15,680 bases of DNA from UBA4660 sp002405435 (lineage in GTDB: Bacteria > Bacteroidota > Bacteroidia > Flavobacteriales_D > Sanyastnellaceae). Positions within the stretch are counted from its first letter, which is position 1, and every line of letters starts with the position of its first letter. A program made the translations under genes and the position numbers. The notes below the pieces were generated by a model. It searched no databases. It worked only from the letters and a program-made list of their open reading frames with translations, and had not been told where the DNA came from. Below, in pieces: positions 1-7,412 of this stretch. The stretch is taken from positions 1-15,680 of the forward strand of contig DAIOCL010000059.1 of the NCBI GenBank assembly GCA_036747335.1, in the 5' to 3' direction.

Positions 1-395
1 GGAGACCTGGCACCGGCATCGCCCTACCTTTCCAGTCGCCGAAAGTAAGCGCGACCAGCCAGAAATGTTCTTAAGGGAAGGGTGAAGTAATCAGCAGGTT
101 TCGGGAGGGCAGTATGGGATTCTCGCAAAGTCTGGACCTGGTTCTGCTACGCGGTTGCGGCGCTGAAGCCGCATGGGGAAGTCACCGGCACGAACACAGC
201 GCAGGCAAGCCCCCGCGAAGGCCTCCCATTCCGAATCCGCAGCCCAGGGTGAGGCCGTTACCCTGCCTTCTTCCTCAGCTCCGGTGCCGTAACAAAAGGC
301 AATCTTCGGGACGCAGCAAATCAGGGAACTGGCTAAAGCGTTCATTCCCAAAATACTAACGAGCGTTAGGCCTATGAGGACGTTTCGGATCAAGT
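1..395. other. Gene-free, hairpin-rich stretch of unknown nature
   Basis: No gene can be supported here. The forward strand stays open from 114 to 359 and the reverse strand from 393 to 91, but the two overlap and neither resembles a family I know. The reverse frame starts with TTG and begins with a signal-peptide-like stretch (IRNVLIGLTLVSILGMNALA), followed by a Cys/Arg-rich tail with no recognisable domain. Several stems are visible: TGCGGC 156-161 with GCCGCA 168-173, CAGGGT 245-250 with ACCCTG 260-265, GGCCTC 220-225 with GAGGCC 251-256, and CACCGG 183-188 with CCGGTG 281-286. Together with a minus-strand TAnnTTTG at 409-402, this could be a structured minus-strand transcript, a dispersed repeat or a decayed gene. 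The first 85 bases could also hold the tail of a gene lying to the left. Confidence 0.3.
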
Positions 396-401
396 GCGGG
401 G

Positions 402-409
402 CAAAAGTA
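402..409 (-). promoter_or_regulatory. Candidate Bacteroidota -7 box (TACTTTTG)
   Basis: On the minus strand this reads TACTTTTG, a full match to TAnnTTTG. It would start a transcript near 395 running toward position 1 through the hairpin-rich stretch. No TTG -33 element is visible at the usual distance, so the call is tentative. Confidence 0.25.
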
Positions 410-503
410 TGCCTGACTGCGTTACCGGTTTGTCAGCGTCTGTTAAAACAAGAGAATTTACACGAGGTTCAACCAGCAGGCATCAATGATGGCTGTTTGT
501 TAA

Positions 504-543
504 GGTAACATAGCCGTAACAAATAGATGATGCAGGCCTAACA
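504..543 (+). promoter_or_regulatory. Candidate PHO box upstream of the porin gene
   Basis: TAACA occurs at 506-510, 517-521 and 539-543, and the degenerate TGATG lies at 528-532, so all four positions fall on an 11-bp grid. The first two units are GGTAACA and CGTAACA separated by 4 bp. Direct 6-7 bp half-sites on an 11-bp period are the hallmark of PhoB/PhoP (OmpR-family) operators, and TTAACA-like half-sites are those of Bacillus PhoP. The downstream gene encodes a phosphate-porin homologue, and the opposing pit operon carries the same array. The regulator itself is not in this window. Confidence 0.5.
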
Positions 544-564
544 AACAAGGGCGAGTCGGGCGGG

Positions 565-572
565 TAGTTTCG
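565..572 (+). promoter_or_regulatory. Weak -7 box before the porin gene (TAGTTTCG)
   Basis: This differs from TAnnTTTG at one position and lies 18 nt before the porin ATG, with no TTG -33 element upstream. A missing -33 element would suit an activator-dependent promoter served by the PHO-box-like array ending at 543. The box before the pit operon has the same TTCG ending. Confidence 0.25.
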
Positions 573-590
573 CGCCACGAAAAAGCCTTT

Positions 591-1802
591 ATGGAGCGTG
601 CTACCCTTACCCTTGTTAGTCTGTCCTTATTTATCGCTTCACTTGCTCAAGGCCAGGCAGATACGTCAAAATTAAGCGGGCAAGAGAAACCGAAGAAGTG
701 GCACGAACTGTTGTCGATTCGCGGCTATGCCCAATTCCGCTATAACCGGCTGCTCGAAACCAATGACAAATTAAGGTGTGAACAGTGCGACCGCTCATGG
801 GGCGACAACAACACCATCTTTCTGCGCCGGGCGCGGATCATTCTTTCGGGCGACGTGAGTCCCTGGCTGGGGGTGTATATTCAGTTTGACTATGCCGCCC
901 AGCCCGGCTCTTCAGCACCCCAGAACTTCCTTCAGGTCAGGGACGCATACTTCGATCTCAACCTCGACCGTGAGAAGGTATTCAGAATACGCATCGGTCA
1001 GAGCAAGGTGCCCTTTGGATTTGAAAACCTCCAGAGCAGCCAGAACCGCTTGCCGCTCGACCGCGCCGACGCCCTCAACAGCGCTTTACCCAATGAGCGC
1101 GATATGGGCGCATTCTTCTACTGGACACCGGTGAAGCGAAGGGAACTGATGGAGCAGTTGAGCCGCGACAATATGAAGCACTCTAACAACTACGGGGTTT
1201 TTGCCCTGGGTATTTTCAACGGACAGACGGCCAACGCTCCCGAGCGCAATGACCTCTTCCATGTGGTATCGCGTCTGAGCTATCCCATGCACGTGGGAAA
1301 ACAGGTCATTGAGCCCCACTTGCAGGCCTACGCCGGACGTTTCGTGCTCCTCTCCACTTCGGAGGGGGTGGCTACTACCGATGACAAAGAATACGATGAC
1401 CAGCGTGTGGCACTGGGCTTTGTGCTTTATCCCAAACCTTTTGGTATTCAGTCTGAGTACAACATCGGCACCAGTCCCGGTTATGACGCCGAGACGGGCT
1501 CCGTCAGGCAGACCGACATCACCGGCGGACAGGTTACTTTTTGCTACCGCAAGGTGGTGCAGCGCCACGTAATTATTCCCTTTGTGCGCGTGCAATACTA
1601 CCGCGGTGCCAAGAAGGCCGAACTCGACGCCCGCTACCACGAGGTAGATGAGTACGAGTTTGGGGTAGAATGGCTTCCTTTCAGAAACTTTGAGCTGACT
1701 GCCATGTACACGCGCGCTCACCGGGTCACTTCCGACTTTACCAACGGATGGAATGACCAGCAGGGTGGTCTGCTGCGCTTGCAGTGCCAGTTTAATTATT
1801 AA
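591..1802 (+). CDS. OprO/OprP-like phosphate-selective porin
   Basis: An outer-membrane beta-barrel of the phosphate-selective porin O/P family (Porin_O_P), expected to let phosphate or other anions into the periplasm. The 403-aa product starts with a signal peptide (residues 1 to about 21, ending AQGQA), followed by the family's typical opening: a strand with RGYAQFRY, then FLRRARIILSGDVSPW, then a strand ending IQFDYA. The barrel segment RIGQSKVPFGFEN (near residue 140) matches the usual GQxKxPFG signature. The last residues QCQFNY end in an aromatic, as expected for BAM-dependent insertion. The ATG is chosen because the signal peptide starts there; there is no Shine-Dalgarno sequence, which is normal in this phylum. 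Substrate choice is inferred from family and context (pit and DUF47 genes opposite, PHO-box-like array upstream); other members transport polyphosphate or act as general anion channels. Confidence 0.87.
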   Translation: MERATLTLVSLSLFIASLAQGQADTSKLSGQEKPKKWHELLSIRGYAQFRYNRLLETNDKLRCEQCDRSWGDNNTIFLRRARIILSGDVSPWLGVYIQFDYAAQPGSSAPQNFLQVRDAYFDLNLDREKVFRIRIGQSKVPFGFENLQSSQNRLPLDRADALNSALPNERDMGAFFYWTPVKRRELMEQLSRDNMKHSNNYGVFALGIFNGQTANAPERNDLFHVVSRLSYPMHVGKQVIEPHLQAYAGRFVLLSTSEGVATTDDKEYDDQRVALGFVLYPKPFGIQSEYNIGTSPGYDAETGSVRQTDITGGQVTFCYRKVVQRHVIIPFVRVQYYRGAKKAELDARYHEVDEYEFGVEWLPFRNFELTAMYTRAHRVTSDFTNGWNDQQGGLLRLQCQFNY

Positions 1803-1961
1803 GGTACCCCACTTGCGCTGTATACACTGCCATGGGCGCTTACGGTCCTGGAAATAATTGTCCGGGCATGTAATGTCTGCTTCGATAGCCGGGGTACAAC
1901 CATCGAAGGCCCGGAGGGTTGAATTACCTGAGGCAGTTATTATGCCTGGGCAGCCGCGTGA

Positions 1962-2429
1962 TCACTTGCCCACGCCGATATCTTCACGCGTGAGGTCTTC
2001 CCGGAATGCGACCGGGACTTTCCTGGCAATGAAAAATGCCCTTCCCCTGACATACCCCTTTCCTTCCAGCACATACTTTTGTTTGAACAGGAGGTTAAGC
2101 ATGTTGCCAATCACATTTTCGATATCCTCGTAGTCGGCATGAAGCTGCATGGTGTGGGTGGTTACAGAGCGCGGGGGAATGTCAAGCGCTTCGCTGAGTT
2201 CCACCACTCCGATTTCTTTTCCATCGAGATACAGTTGTACATGCGACCGCGTCAGCCTGACCTTGTACCAGTTGGGGTTTTTCAGTTGCAGATACACTTC
2301 TGCGCGCACGTTTTCACCGCTCCACTCGGTCACCTTCATGTCAATCATCTCTACCATTTCTACTTCTTTGTAAAGATTGCATGAAGCTCCCAGAAGGAGC
2401 AATAATGGAAAAAGGGCAAAAACTTTCAT
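1962..2429 (-). CDS. LEA type 2 (WHy-like) family lipoprotein
   Basis: A small predicted lipoprotein. The N-terminus MKVFALFPLLLLLGASC has a short charged region, a Leu-rich core and a lipobox (LGASC) with the acylated Cys at residue 17, so it is probably membrane-anchored and faces the periplasm. The mature part resembles the LEA-2/WHy beta-sandwich: a VYLQLKNPNWYKVRL strand pair with the family's 'xNPN' turn, then LYLDGKEIG, then IPPRSVTTHTMQLH. An alternative ATG lies three codons upstream (2438), but the inner one gives the more typical signal length. It follows the Pit permease on the same strand after about 150 bp, so it may belong to that transcript. Its function is unknown; LEA-2 domains in bacteria are poorly characterised. 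The link to phosphate rests on position only. Confidence 0.7.
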   Translation of the reverse strand: MKVFALFPLLLLLGASCNLYKEVEMVEMIDMKVTEWSGENVRAEVYLQLKNPNWYKVRLTRSHVQLYLDGKEIGVVELSEALDIPPRSVTTHTMQLHADYEDIENVIGNMLNLLFKQKYVLEGKGYVRGRAFFIARKVPVAFREDLTREDIGVGK

Positions 2430-2591
2430 GAACGGCATCGACTAGCGGCGGCTAAGATCAAGCCAAATCCTCGCTGATGATTCCTGCAGCGGATATTTTG
2501 CTCCGACCTGATTGATAACAGCATAGGCCTGAGACCACAAACCTGTGTCAGGGAAAATGCCCGCAAAAAGGGACAGGGCCGAAGTAATTCC

Positions 2592-3650
2592 TTACCTGAG
2601 GCCGGCAAATTTGCAAATCCAGAGTACGATGGCCCCCATCAGTCCGCTGATGGGAATGGTGATAATCCAGGCGATCAGCAAGGTACCCGTTACACCCCAC
2701 TTTACCGCCGAGATGCGTTTGGTCAGTCCGACCCCAATGATGGAGCCGGTTATGGTGTGGGTGGTGGATACGGGTATGCCGAGTTTTTCAGTTCCGAAAA
2801 GTGTGATGGCACCGGCGGTTTCTGCAGCCACGCCTTCAAAAGGTGTCATTTTGGTGATCTTGGTACCCATCGTTTTCACGATACGCCAGCCGCCCATCAT
2901 GGTGCCGAGGGCAATGGCACAGTAGCAGCCCAGCACAGCCCAGTGGGGAATGTCTACAATCTTCATTTTTCCGTTTTGCTCTTCTTGCACCACCATCATC
3001 CAGCTGGCTACATGGTCGGGATGCTGGTGTACGAAAACAATGAGCGCTGCGGCAATAATCCCCATAACTTTCTGCGCATCGTTGCCGCCATGGCCGATAG
3101 AGAAGAGCGCAGACGTAAGCAGTTGGAGCCTCTTAAACCACCGGTCGAGTTTTGTAGGATGACCGAAGCGGCAAATCCACAGCATGGCGATGGAAATGAG
3201 GTAGGCCAGCACCATACCGATGATAGGGGCAAGAAAGATGAAGATAAACGGTTTGATGACCTTGGCGGAATTCACTGCATCGAAGCCTCCGTGGTGTGCT
3301 ACAGCGGCTCCGGCAAACCCGCCCAGCAGGGTATGCGACGAACTTGAGGGAATGCCCCACCACCAGGTAGCCAGGTTCCAGATAATGGCGGCAATCAGTC
3401 CGGCGAAAATCACCGGCAGTGTTATGGCATCTGCGTTGACGGTCTTTGCCACCGTGTCTGCCACCTTGAATTCGGATATCCAGTACGCTACGAAGTTGAA
3501 GAAAGCCGCCCAGAGCACTGCCTGAAACGGGGTGAGCACACGGGTAGAAACCACCGTTGCGATGGAGTTGGCCGAATCATGAAACCCGTTGATGAAATCA
3601 AAGATGAATGCAAGGGCAATGATGATGAGTAGAAAAAAAATTGGATCCAT
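2592..3650 (-). CDS. pit: Pit-family inorganic phosphate permease
   Basis: A low-affinity inorganic phosphate (metal-phosphate) symporter of the PiT/PHO-4 family in the inner membrane. The 352-aa protein consists mostly of hydrophobic helices and shows the two inverted-repeat signatures: an N-terminal block FDFINGFHDSANSIATVV (residues about 17-34) followed by GIPSSSSHTLLGG near 100, and the repeat block SIGHGGNDAQKVMGI (about 188-202) followed by GIPVSTTHTITGSIIGVG near 290. The conserved Asp/Asn of 'HDSAN' and 'GGNDAQ' and the Ser/Thr-rich SSSSHT and STTHT loops are present, so transport should be intact. It follows the DUF47 gene by 24 bp on the same strand, the classic pairing in which the accessory protein modulates the carrier. 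Na+ versus H+ coupling cannot be read from the sequence. Confidence 0.95.
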   Translation of the reverse strand: MDPIFFLLIIIALAFIFDFINGFHDSANSIATVVSTRVLTPFQAVLWAAFFNFVAYWISEFKVADTVAKTVNADAITLPVIFAGLIAAIIWNLATWWWGIPSSSSHTLLGGFAGAAVAHHGGFDAVNSAKVIKPFIFIFLAPIIGMVLAYLISIAMLWICRFGHPTKLDRWFKRLQLLTSALFSIGHGGNDAQKVMGIIAAALIVFVHQHPDHVASWMMVVQEEQNGKMKIVDIPHWAVLGCYCAIALGTMMGGWRIVKTMGTKITKMTPFEGVAAETAGAITLFGTEKLGIPVSTTHTITGSIIGVGLTKRISAVKWGVTGTLLIAWIITIPISGLMGAIVLWICKFAGLR

Positions 3651-3674
3651 GGTGCCTGGGTTCCGTGCCCCGCC

Positions 3675-4322
3675 TTAAGAGTTTTTTACGAGTATGGATT
3701 CCAGCACATTGGCCACATCCTCACATTTGTCGGTGGCGGTTTCAAGGTTGCTCAGGACTTCCTTCATTTTGATGAGTTCCAGGGCATCAGTACTTTCCGC
3801 AAACAGACGGGCAATGGCCTCATCGAAAAGGTCATCGGCGTGGTTTTCCAGTGAGTTGATGCGCACAATGGCATCGCGCACGCGCTCGCGGTTTCGCATG
3901 TGGCGCAGATCTTTCAGCGCGGTGTCTATTTCCGTCACCTGCTTCAGCAGCACCTCCGTCATCAGTTCCATCGTTTTGGTGAAGGTCTTTACGTTGTACA
4001 ACTGGATGCGTGCAGCTGTCCCGTGCACATAATCCGCGATGTCGTCGATACTTGTTGCCAGGCTGTGGATGTCTTCCCGGTCAAAGGGCGTGATGAAGTT
4101 GGAGCCGAGCTCTAAAAAGATGGTGTGGGTAATCTCATCCCCTTTGTTTTCCAATTCACGCACCTTCCGGATGATGTCCTGCTGCTTCTCTTTGTCCGTA
4201 GTCCGGAAAAGCTCGGAAAACACCTTGGCCTGTTCGACCAGGTTCGCAGTGTCTTGAGCAAACAAATCGAAAAACAACGCGTTTTTCGGAATCATGAAGG
4301 AGAACAAATTGGCAAACTTCAT
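3675..4322 (-). CDS. DUF47 (PhoU-like) Pit accessory protein
   Basis: A cytoplasmic all-helical protein of the DUF47/PhoU_div family, which is regularly encoded next to Pit permeases and is thought to regulate phosphate or metal-phosphate uptake. The 215-aa length fits the family. It shows the internal repeat typical of PhoU folds with metal-binding acidic motifs: LENKGDEITH (about residues 57-66), FDREDIHSLATSIDDIADYV (about 79-98), LENHADDLFDEAIARLF in the second half and a closing LETATDKCEDVANVLE. It is probably the first gene of the DUF47-pit (possibly -LEA lipoprotein) operon. A PHO-box-like array and a weak -7 box lie in the 167-bp gap upstream. No Shine-Dalgarno is evident, and the ATG gives the usual N-terminus ending in a phenylalanine-rich helix. 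Confidence 0.92.
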   Translation of the reverse strand: MKFANLFSFMIPKNALFFDLFAQDTANLVEQAKVFSELFRTTDKEKQQDIIRKVRELENKGDEITHTIFLELGSNFITPFDREDIHSLATSIDDIADYVHGTAARIQLYNVKTFTKTMELMTEVLLKQVTEIDTALKDLRHMRNRERVRDAIVRINSLENHADDLFDEAIARLFAESTDALELIKMKEVLSNLETATDKCEDVANVLESILVKNS

Positions 4323-4360
4323 CGCTGTAATGATTTCGGTTAACGGGAATATAGCGGGGG

Positions 4361-4368
4361 CGAAAATA
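4361..4368 (-). promoter_or_regulatory. Weak -7 box before the DUF47-pit operon (TATTTTCG)
   Basis: The minus strand reads TATTTTCG, one mismatch from TAnnTTTG, and predicts a leader of roughly 30 nt. No TTG -33 element is present, as at the porin promoter, which would fit activation from the adjacent PHO-box-like repeats. Confidence 0.3.
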
Positions 4369-4392
4369 CGGGGCCGGGGGTATGTCGGTTGG

Positions 4393-4419
4393 CATTAAAT
4401 TAATGTTAAGCCTGTGTTA
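4393..4419 (-). promoter_or_regulatory. Candidate PHO box upstream of the DUF47-pit operon
   Basis: Read on the minus strand, three 7-mers follow each other at an exact 11-bp period: CATAACA (core 4419-4415), CTTAACA (core 4408-4404) and TTTAATG (core 4397-4393), each separated by 4 bp. This is the direct-repeat layout of PhoB/PhoP operators and has the same TAACA core as the array upstream of the porin. It lies about 24 bp upstream of the weak -7 box. The phosphate role of the operon supports the reading; binding by a PhoB homologue is inferred. Confidence 0.55.
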
Positions 4420-4489
4420 TGGGCGCGTGTGGAGGGTGCTTAGAAACGCTAGTGCCTGCGCCAGGTCGCGCTCTCCACAGTACGGTTTT

Positions 4490-5371
4490 TCAGGCTGATT
4501 TCTCAAACCAGCCTTTCATCGATAAGCCTGTTCGGGTCAGGTTGAGCAACAGGTTTATGAGGTATTTGCCCGCGCCGATCAGCGGGTTGCGGGCTGCGGC
4601 TTTTCGAATGCTCTCATCGGCAGACGTGGCAGCGGTAACGGGTTCGGTGCGGCCGGTAAGGCTGCCCCTGAGCCGCGTAACGCTTATGCCTGTAGTGGTG
4701 ATTTTCTTTTTCCGGAACCCGGAGGCCAGCAAAACACGGCGCAGCGTAGCAGGGGTATAATAGGTCAGGTGCTCGGGCCAGTCAATCACATTGAAGCGCT
4801 CTCCAAGCAGGCGGCGCTCAAGGCTGTTGAAGTTGGGGGTGGTGATGAAGAGGAGTCCGCCCGGACGGAGCAGCCTGAAGATCTGCGCGAGATCGCGGTT
4901 GGGGTCGTTGATGTGCTCGATGACTTCAATCCAGACCACGACATCAAAGGCAAGGCCTGCAAAACACGTTTCATCCAACGGACCCTGGTGCATGCGTATG
5001 TGTTTGTCACGGCAAATGCGCACCAGTCCGTCGCTGAATTCGGTACCGAAGACTTCCCATCCCGCCGCTGAGGCTTCTTCCAGAAAAAAACCAACCCCGC
5101 AGCCGATATCGAGGATGCGCCCAGTGCGCCGGTACAGGGCAAATGCTTGCAGCCATTGCCGGTACCTGATGCGTGTAAGGGGTGAGGCGTGGTGCTGCTG
5201 GCCGTAATGCGCATAGTAGGCACTGAGTTCGGCCCCGGAAGGAATCTGTGCTGCAAATACCAGCCTGCACCGGCGACACTTCAACAGGGGAACACGGTTG
5301 TAGCCCTTCAGCCTGATCGTTGAGGGATCGCCACAGTGGATGCAGTGTGTATGCGTTTTTACTTCCGGCAT
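4490..5371 (-). CDS. Zinc-ribbon class I SAM-dependent methyltransferase
   Basis: A 293-aa methyltransferase with an N-terminal zinc ribbon (Cys10, Cys13, Cys32, Cys35 as two CxxC pairs) and a Rossmann SAM domain. Motif I is LDIGCGVG (87-94), the acidic end of strand 2 is in VFGTEFS (about 107-113), the motif resembling the methyltransferase post-II region is VVWIEVIEHINDP (about 145-157), and a loop LRPGGLLFITTPN follows. This arrangement is common in methyltransferases of polysaccharide and glycan clusters. It is the last gene of the glycosyltransferase operon, and its ATG lies inside the 3' end of the preceding gene (13-bp overlap), implying translational coupling. It probably methylates a sugar or lipid-linked glycan, possibly as a chain-end modification; the acceptor cannot be deduced. 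The region after residue about 235 is weakly conserved and basic. Confidence 0.85.
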   Translation of the reverse strand: MPEVKTHTHCIHCGDPSTIRLKGYNRVPLLKCRRCRLVFAAQIPSGAELSAYYAHYGQQHHASPLTRIRYRQWLQAFALYRRTGRILDIGCGVGFFLEEASAAGWEVFGTEFSDGLVRICRDKHIRMHQGPLDETCFAGLAFDVVVWIEVIEHINDPNRDLAQIFRLLRPGGLLFITTPNFNSLERRLLGERFNVIDWPEHLTYYTPATLRRVLLASGFRKKKITTTGISVTRLRGSLTGRTEPVTAATSADESIRKAAARNPLIGAGKYLINLLLNLTRTGLSMKGWFEKSA

Positions 5372-6594
5372 GCGTCGAGAATCGCTGACAGCAAAGCTAT
5401 GGGTTGTGCCATACCCCTGTAGGCTTCGCCTGCAGCCCTGCAGCGTTGCCTCAGGGTCGCCCGTGGTACTGAAAGAAGGTCTCTGGCGCGCACGCCGTCT
5501 GCCGCCATATCGCCGGTCATCACCACGCCGGTTTCATATGCCAAGGCTACCTGATCATCTTCCGAGACGCCGGGAAAGGTGAGGTAGGGCAGACCACACA
5601 TCAGGTATTCGCCCACCTTGACCGGACTCCGGTAGCGCTGTGCAGGCAGCGGAGGCACCGCCGACAGGCCGAGGTCTGAGGCACTGTACCAGCCGCGCAT
5701 TTCTTCGGGTGTGTGGGCGCGGGTTATGTGAAGCCGCTGCATGTCGGCGCCTGCGTGCGCAAAACTATCGCGCAGCATGCCGGGGTCATCCGGACTTACA
5801 ATCAGCAGAAAGCCTTGAGCCAATTGTGGTTTCAGTTCGGTCATCAGACGGGCAAGATCCCCGGCAGGGAGATAAAGACCGCCTGTTTTACCGGCATAGA
5901 TAACGACCGTGGTCTCCTCTCCAATACCCAGCGAGCCGCGCAGCTGCCCTCTTGCAGTGGGGTCGAAGTAAAATACCCCGCCGTCTATGGCTGAGGGTGC
6001 ACGGCTCACCTGGCCCTTTGCCAAGGGAAGCAGCCGCTCGGCCATATAGGCAGTGCCCGTAATAATGAATTCGCTGCGTTTGCCTGCCCGCATCTCCAGT
6101 GCATGAAGAATTTTGTACCGGACCGATTGCCGGCTGAGTAGTCCGAAATCAGCGAGAAACTCGCTGTGCGGTTCGTACGACAAAATACAATTTTTCATGC
6201 GCAGTAACCTGCCGGCTGTAAAGCCAATCACGCCGGCGATATTGGCCAGTGAGATGACTAGGTTGCAACGGTAGCGCCGGCGCAGCCGGGCCATAAGAAA
6301 GAAGGCCTCGAGGAAATTGAGACTTTTTCTAACCAGCATTATGCGCCCTGTTTTGTAGCGAAGCGGATACCAGCGGATGTTCAGCGCAGACAGTTCCGTT
6401 TGCAGGGCAGACTGGGCGGATGCATCCATGGCATAGCCGGGTTGTTCGAAAGTGATGAGGTGAAAAACCCGGTGCCCTTCGCACAATCGTCGGATGTACG
6501 ACATAAAAAATCCTGCACACAGGGGATCGCGGTAGCTGTTGTACACCATCAGCACCACGTGTTGTTTGTCGGGGTCAGGCCGGGCTTTCGTCAT
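5359..6594 (-). CDS. GT-B glycosyltransferase (group 1/GT4-like)
   Basis: A predicted GT-B glycosyltransferase of about 411 aa. The ATG at 6594-6592 is chosen because it forms an ATGA overlap with the preceding gene's stop and gives a clean start just before the first strand (HVVLMVYNSYRDP). The open frame reaches back to 6690, but those codons lie within the upstream gene. The N-terminal domain carries a hydrophobic, basic helix (LVRKSLNFLEAFFLMARLRRRYRCNLVIS, described by its ends LVRKSL and CNLVIS). The C-terminal nucleotide-sugar domain shows VVIYAGKTGG, followed by YSASDLGLSAVPP and PVKVGEYLMCGLPYLT with the glutamate of the GT4 E-x7-E region. It probably adds a sugar on the cytoplasmic face during glycan assembly. 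Donor and acceptor are unknown. Confidence 0.8.
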   Translation of the reverse strand: MTKARPDPDKQHVVLMVYNSYRDPLCAGFFMSYIRRLCEGHRVFHLITFEQPGYAMDASAQSALQTELSALNIRWYPLRYKTGRIMLVRKSLNFLEAFFLMARLRRRYRCNLVISLANIAGVIGFTAGRLLRMKNCILSYEPHSEFLADFGLLSRQSVRYKILHALEMRAGKRSEFIITGTAYMAERLLPLAKGQVSRAPSAIDGGVFYFDPTARGQLRGSLGIGEETTVVIYAGKTGGLYLPAGDLARLMTELKPQLAQGFLLIVSPDDPGMLRDSFAHAGADMQRLHITRAHTPEEMRGWYSASDLGLSAVPPLPAQRYRSPVKVGEYLMCGLPYLTFPGVSEDDQVALAYETGVVMTGDMAADGVRARDLLSVPRATLRQRCRAAGEAYRGMAQPIALLSAILDACRK

Positions 6595-7412
6595 GGCGTG
6601 CGGCTGCTGCGGGCCCAGGTGGCGAAGGCCTTGCCCGGTCTGCCTGCTTTGAGGTAACTTTTCCACATGATTCGCCTGACCTTGCCGCAAGCAGCGGCGT
6701 ATTCGCGGGGTGAAATGCCCGGCGTGGTCTGCAGCCTGGAAAGAAACTGTCGGTATCCGTGGTGGAGACCGGCGAGTTGGTCTGAGGCAGAGCCATGTCC
6801 GCGGCGCACCCGGTAGACCACATCGCGCACAAAATGGTATTCACCGGATCCGCTGATGCCCAAATAAAACATCAGGTCTTCGCAATGGCTGACGCTGGTG
6901 TCAAACGCATACGTCTTGCCTGGCATACGCCTGATGAGCCAGGTGATGCCACTCATGCATGCATCGCTCATCGCCGCCAGCTCGTGAAGCGGGTTGCCGG
7001 CAAAAGAGGGTGTATATACACGGAGAACACGGGTCAGGTCGGCATTCATAAAGGCTACGGCACCATCGACAAATTCGCAGAAAGGATCCTCTGCCATAAT
7101 TTTCATGCGCGCTGAAATTCCCGTCGGCGTGAGCACATCATCGGCATCAAGAAAACAAAAGAAATCGCCCTTTGCTTCTGCCAGCGCCCGGTTGCGTGCA
7201 TGACCCACTCCTTTTTCTGGCTCGCAGATGAAGTGCACCCGCGGGTCTTTATACTGCGCAGCCTTTTCGGCCGAACCGTCGGTACTTCCGTTGTCGCAGA
7301 GAATCAGTTCAATGTGCCGATAATCCTGAGACAATGCCGAAGCCACACAGGCATCTATCCACGGCGCGGCGTTGTACACCGGAGTGATGATTGATACCAG
7401 GGGTTCACTCAT
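6591..7412 (-). CDS. GT2 family glycosyltransferase
   Basis: An inverting GT-A glycosyltransferase of family 2, 273 aa. Visible motifs are the opening strand SIITPVYNA (7-15), the nucleotide-binding DNGSTDGS (40-47), GVGHARNRAL (68-77), the metal-binding DxD in FLDADDV (87-93), and a later HCEDLMFYLG with the acidic ED pair typical of the catalytic base region. No membrane segment is visible, so it is probably a cytoplasmic, membrane-associated enzyme that transfers one sugar to a lipid-linked acceptor. It sits third in the operon, with ATGA overlaps at both its start (with the preceding glycosyltransferase) and its stop (with the next). The C-terminal 60 residues are basic, which may aid membrane association. 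Confidence 0.9.
   Translation of the reverse strand: MSEPLVSIITPVYNAAPWIDACVASALSQDYRHIELILCDNGSTDGSAEKAAQYKDPRVHFICEPEKGVGHARNRALAEAKGDFFCFLDADDVLTPTGISARMKIMAEDPFCEFVDGAVAFMNADLTRVLRVYTPSFAGNPLHELAAMSDACMSGITWLIRRMPGKTYAFDTSVSHCEDLMFYLGISGSGEYHFVRDVVYRVRRGHGSASDQLAGLHHGYRQFLSRLQTTPGISPREYAAACGKVRRIMWKSYLKAGRPGKAFATWARSSRTP

Noticed and set aside
1086..1721. Long minus-strand open frame (211 codons) opposite the porin gene
   Set aside because: It lies wholly antisense to a well-supported porin, has no recognisable domain, and such shadows are common in GC-rich DNA.
1880..1945. Inverted repeats TTCGAT/ATCGAA and AGGCA/TGCCT in the gap between the convergent porin and lipoprotein genes
   Set aside because: Short stems with loops of 7-15 nt and no T-run on either strand, so not convincing as terminators; the 159-bp gap otherwise shows nothing.
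2757..3347. Plus-strand open frame (196 codons) opposite pit
   Set aside because: Antisense to a clearly conserved Pit permease; its composition (His/Gly/Arg-rich, no motif) looks like a shadow frame.
4428..4479. 7-bp inverted repeat TGTGGAG/CTCCACA downstream of the methyltransferase gene
   Set aside because: The loop is 38 nt and no U-tract follows on the minus strand, so it is not a credible intrinsic terminator.
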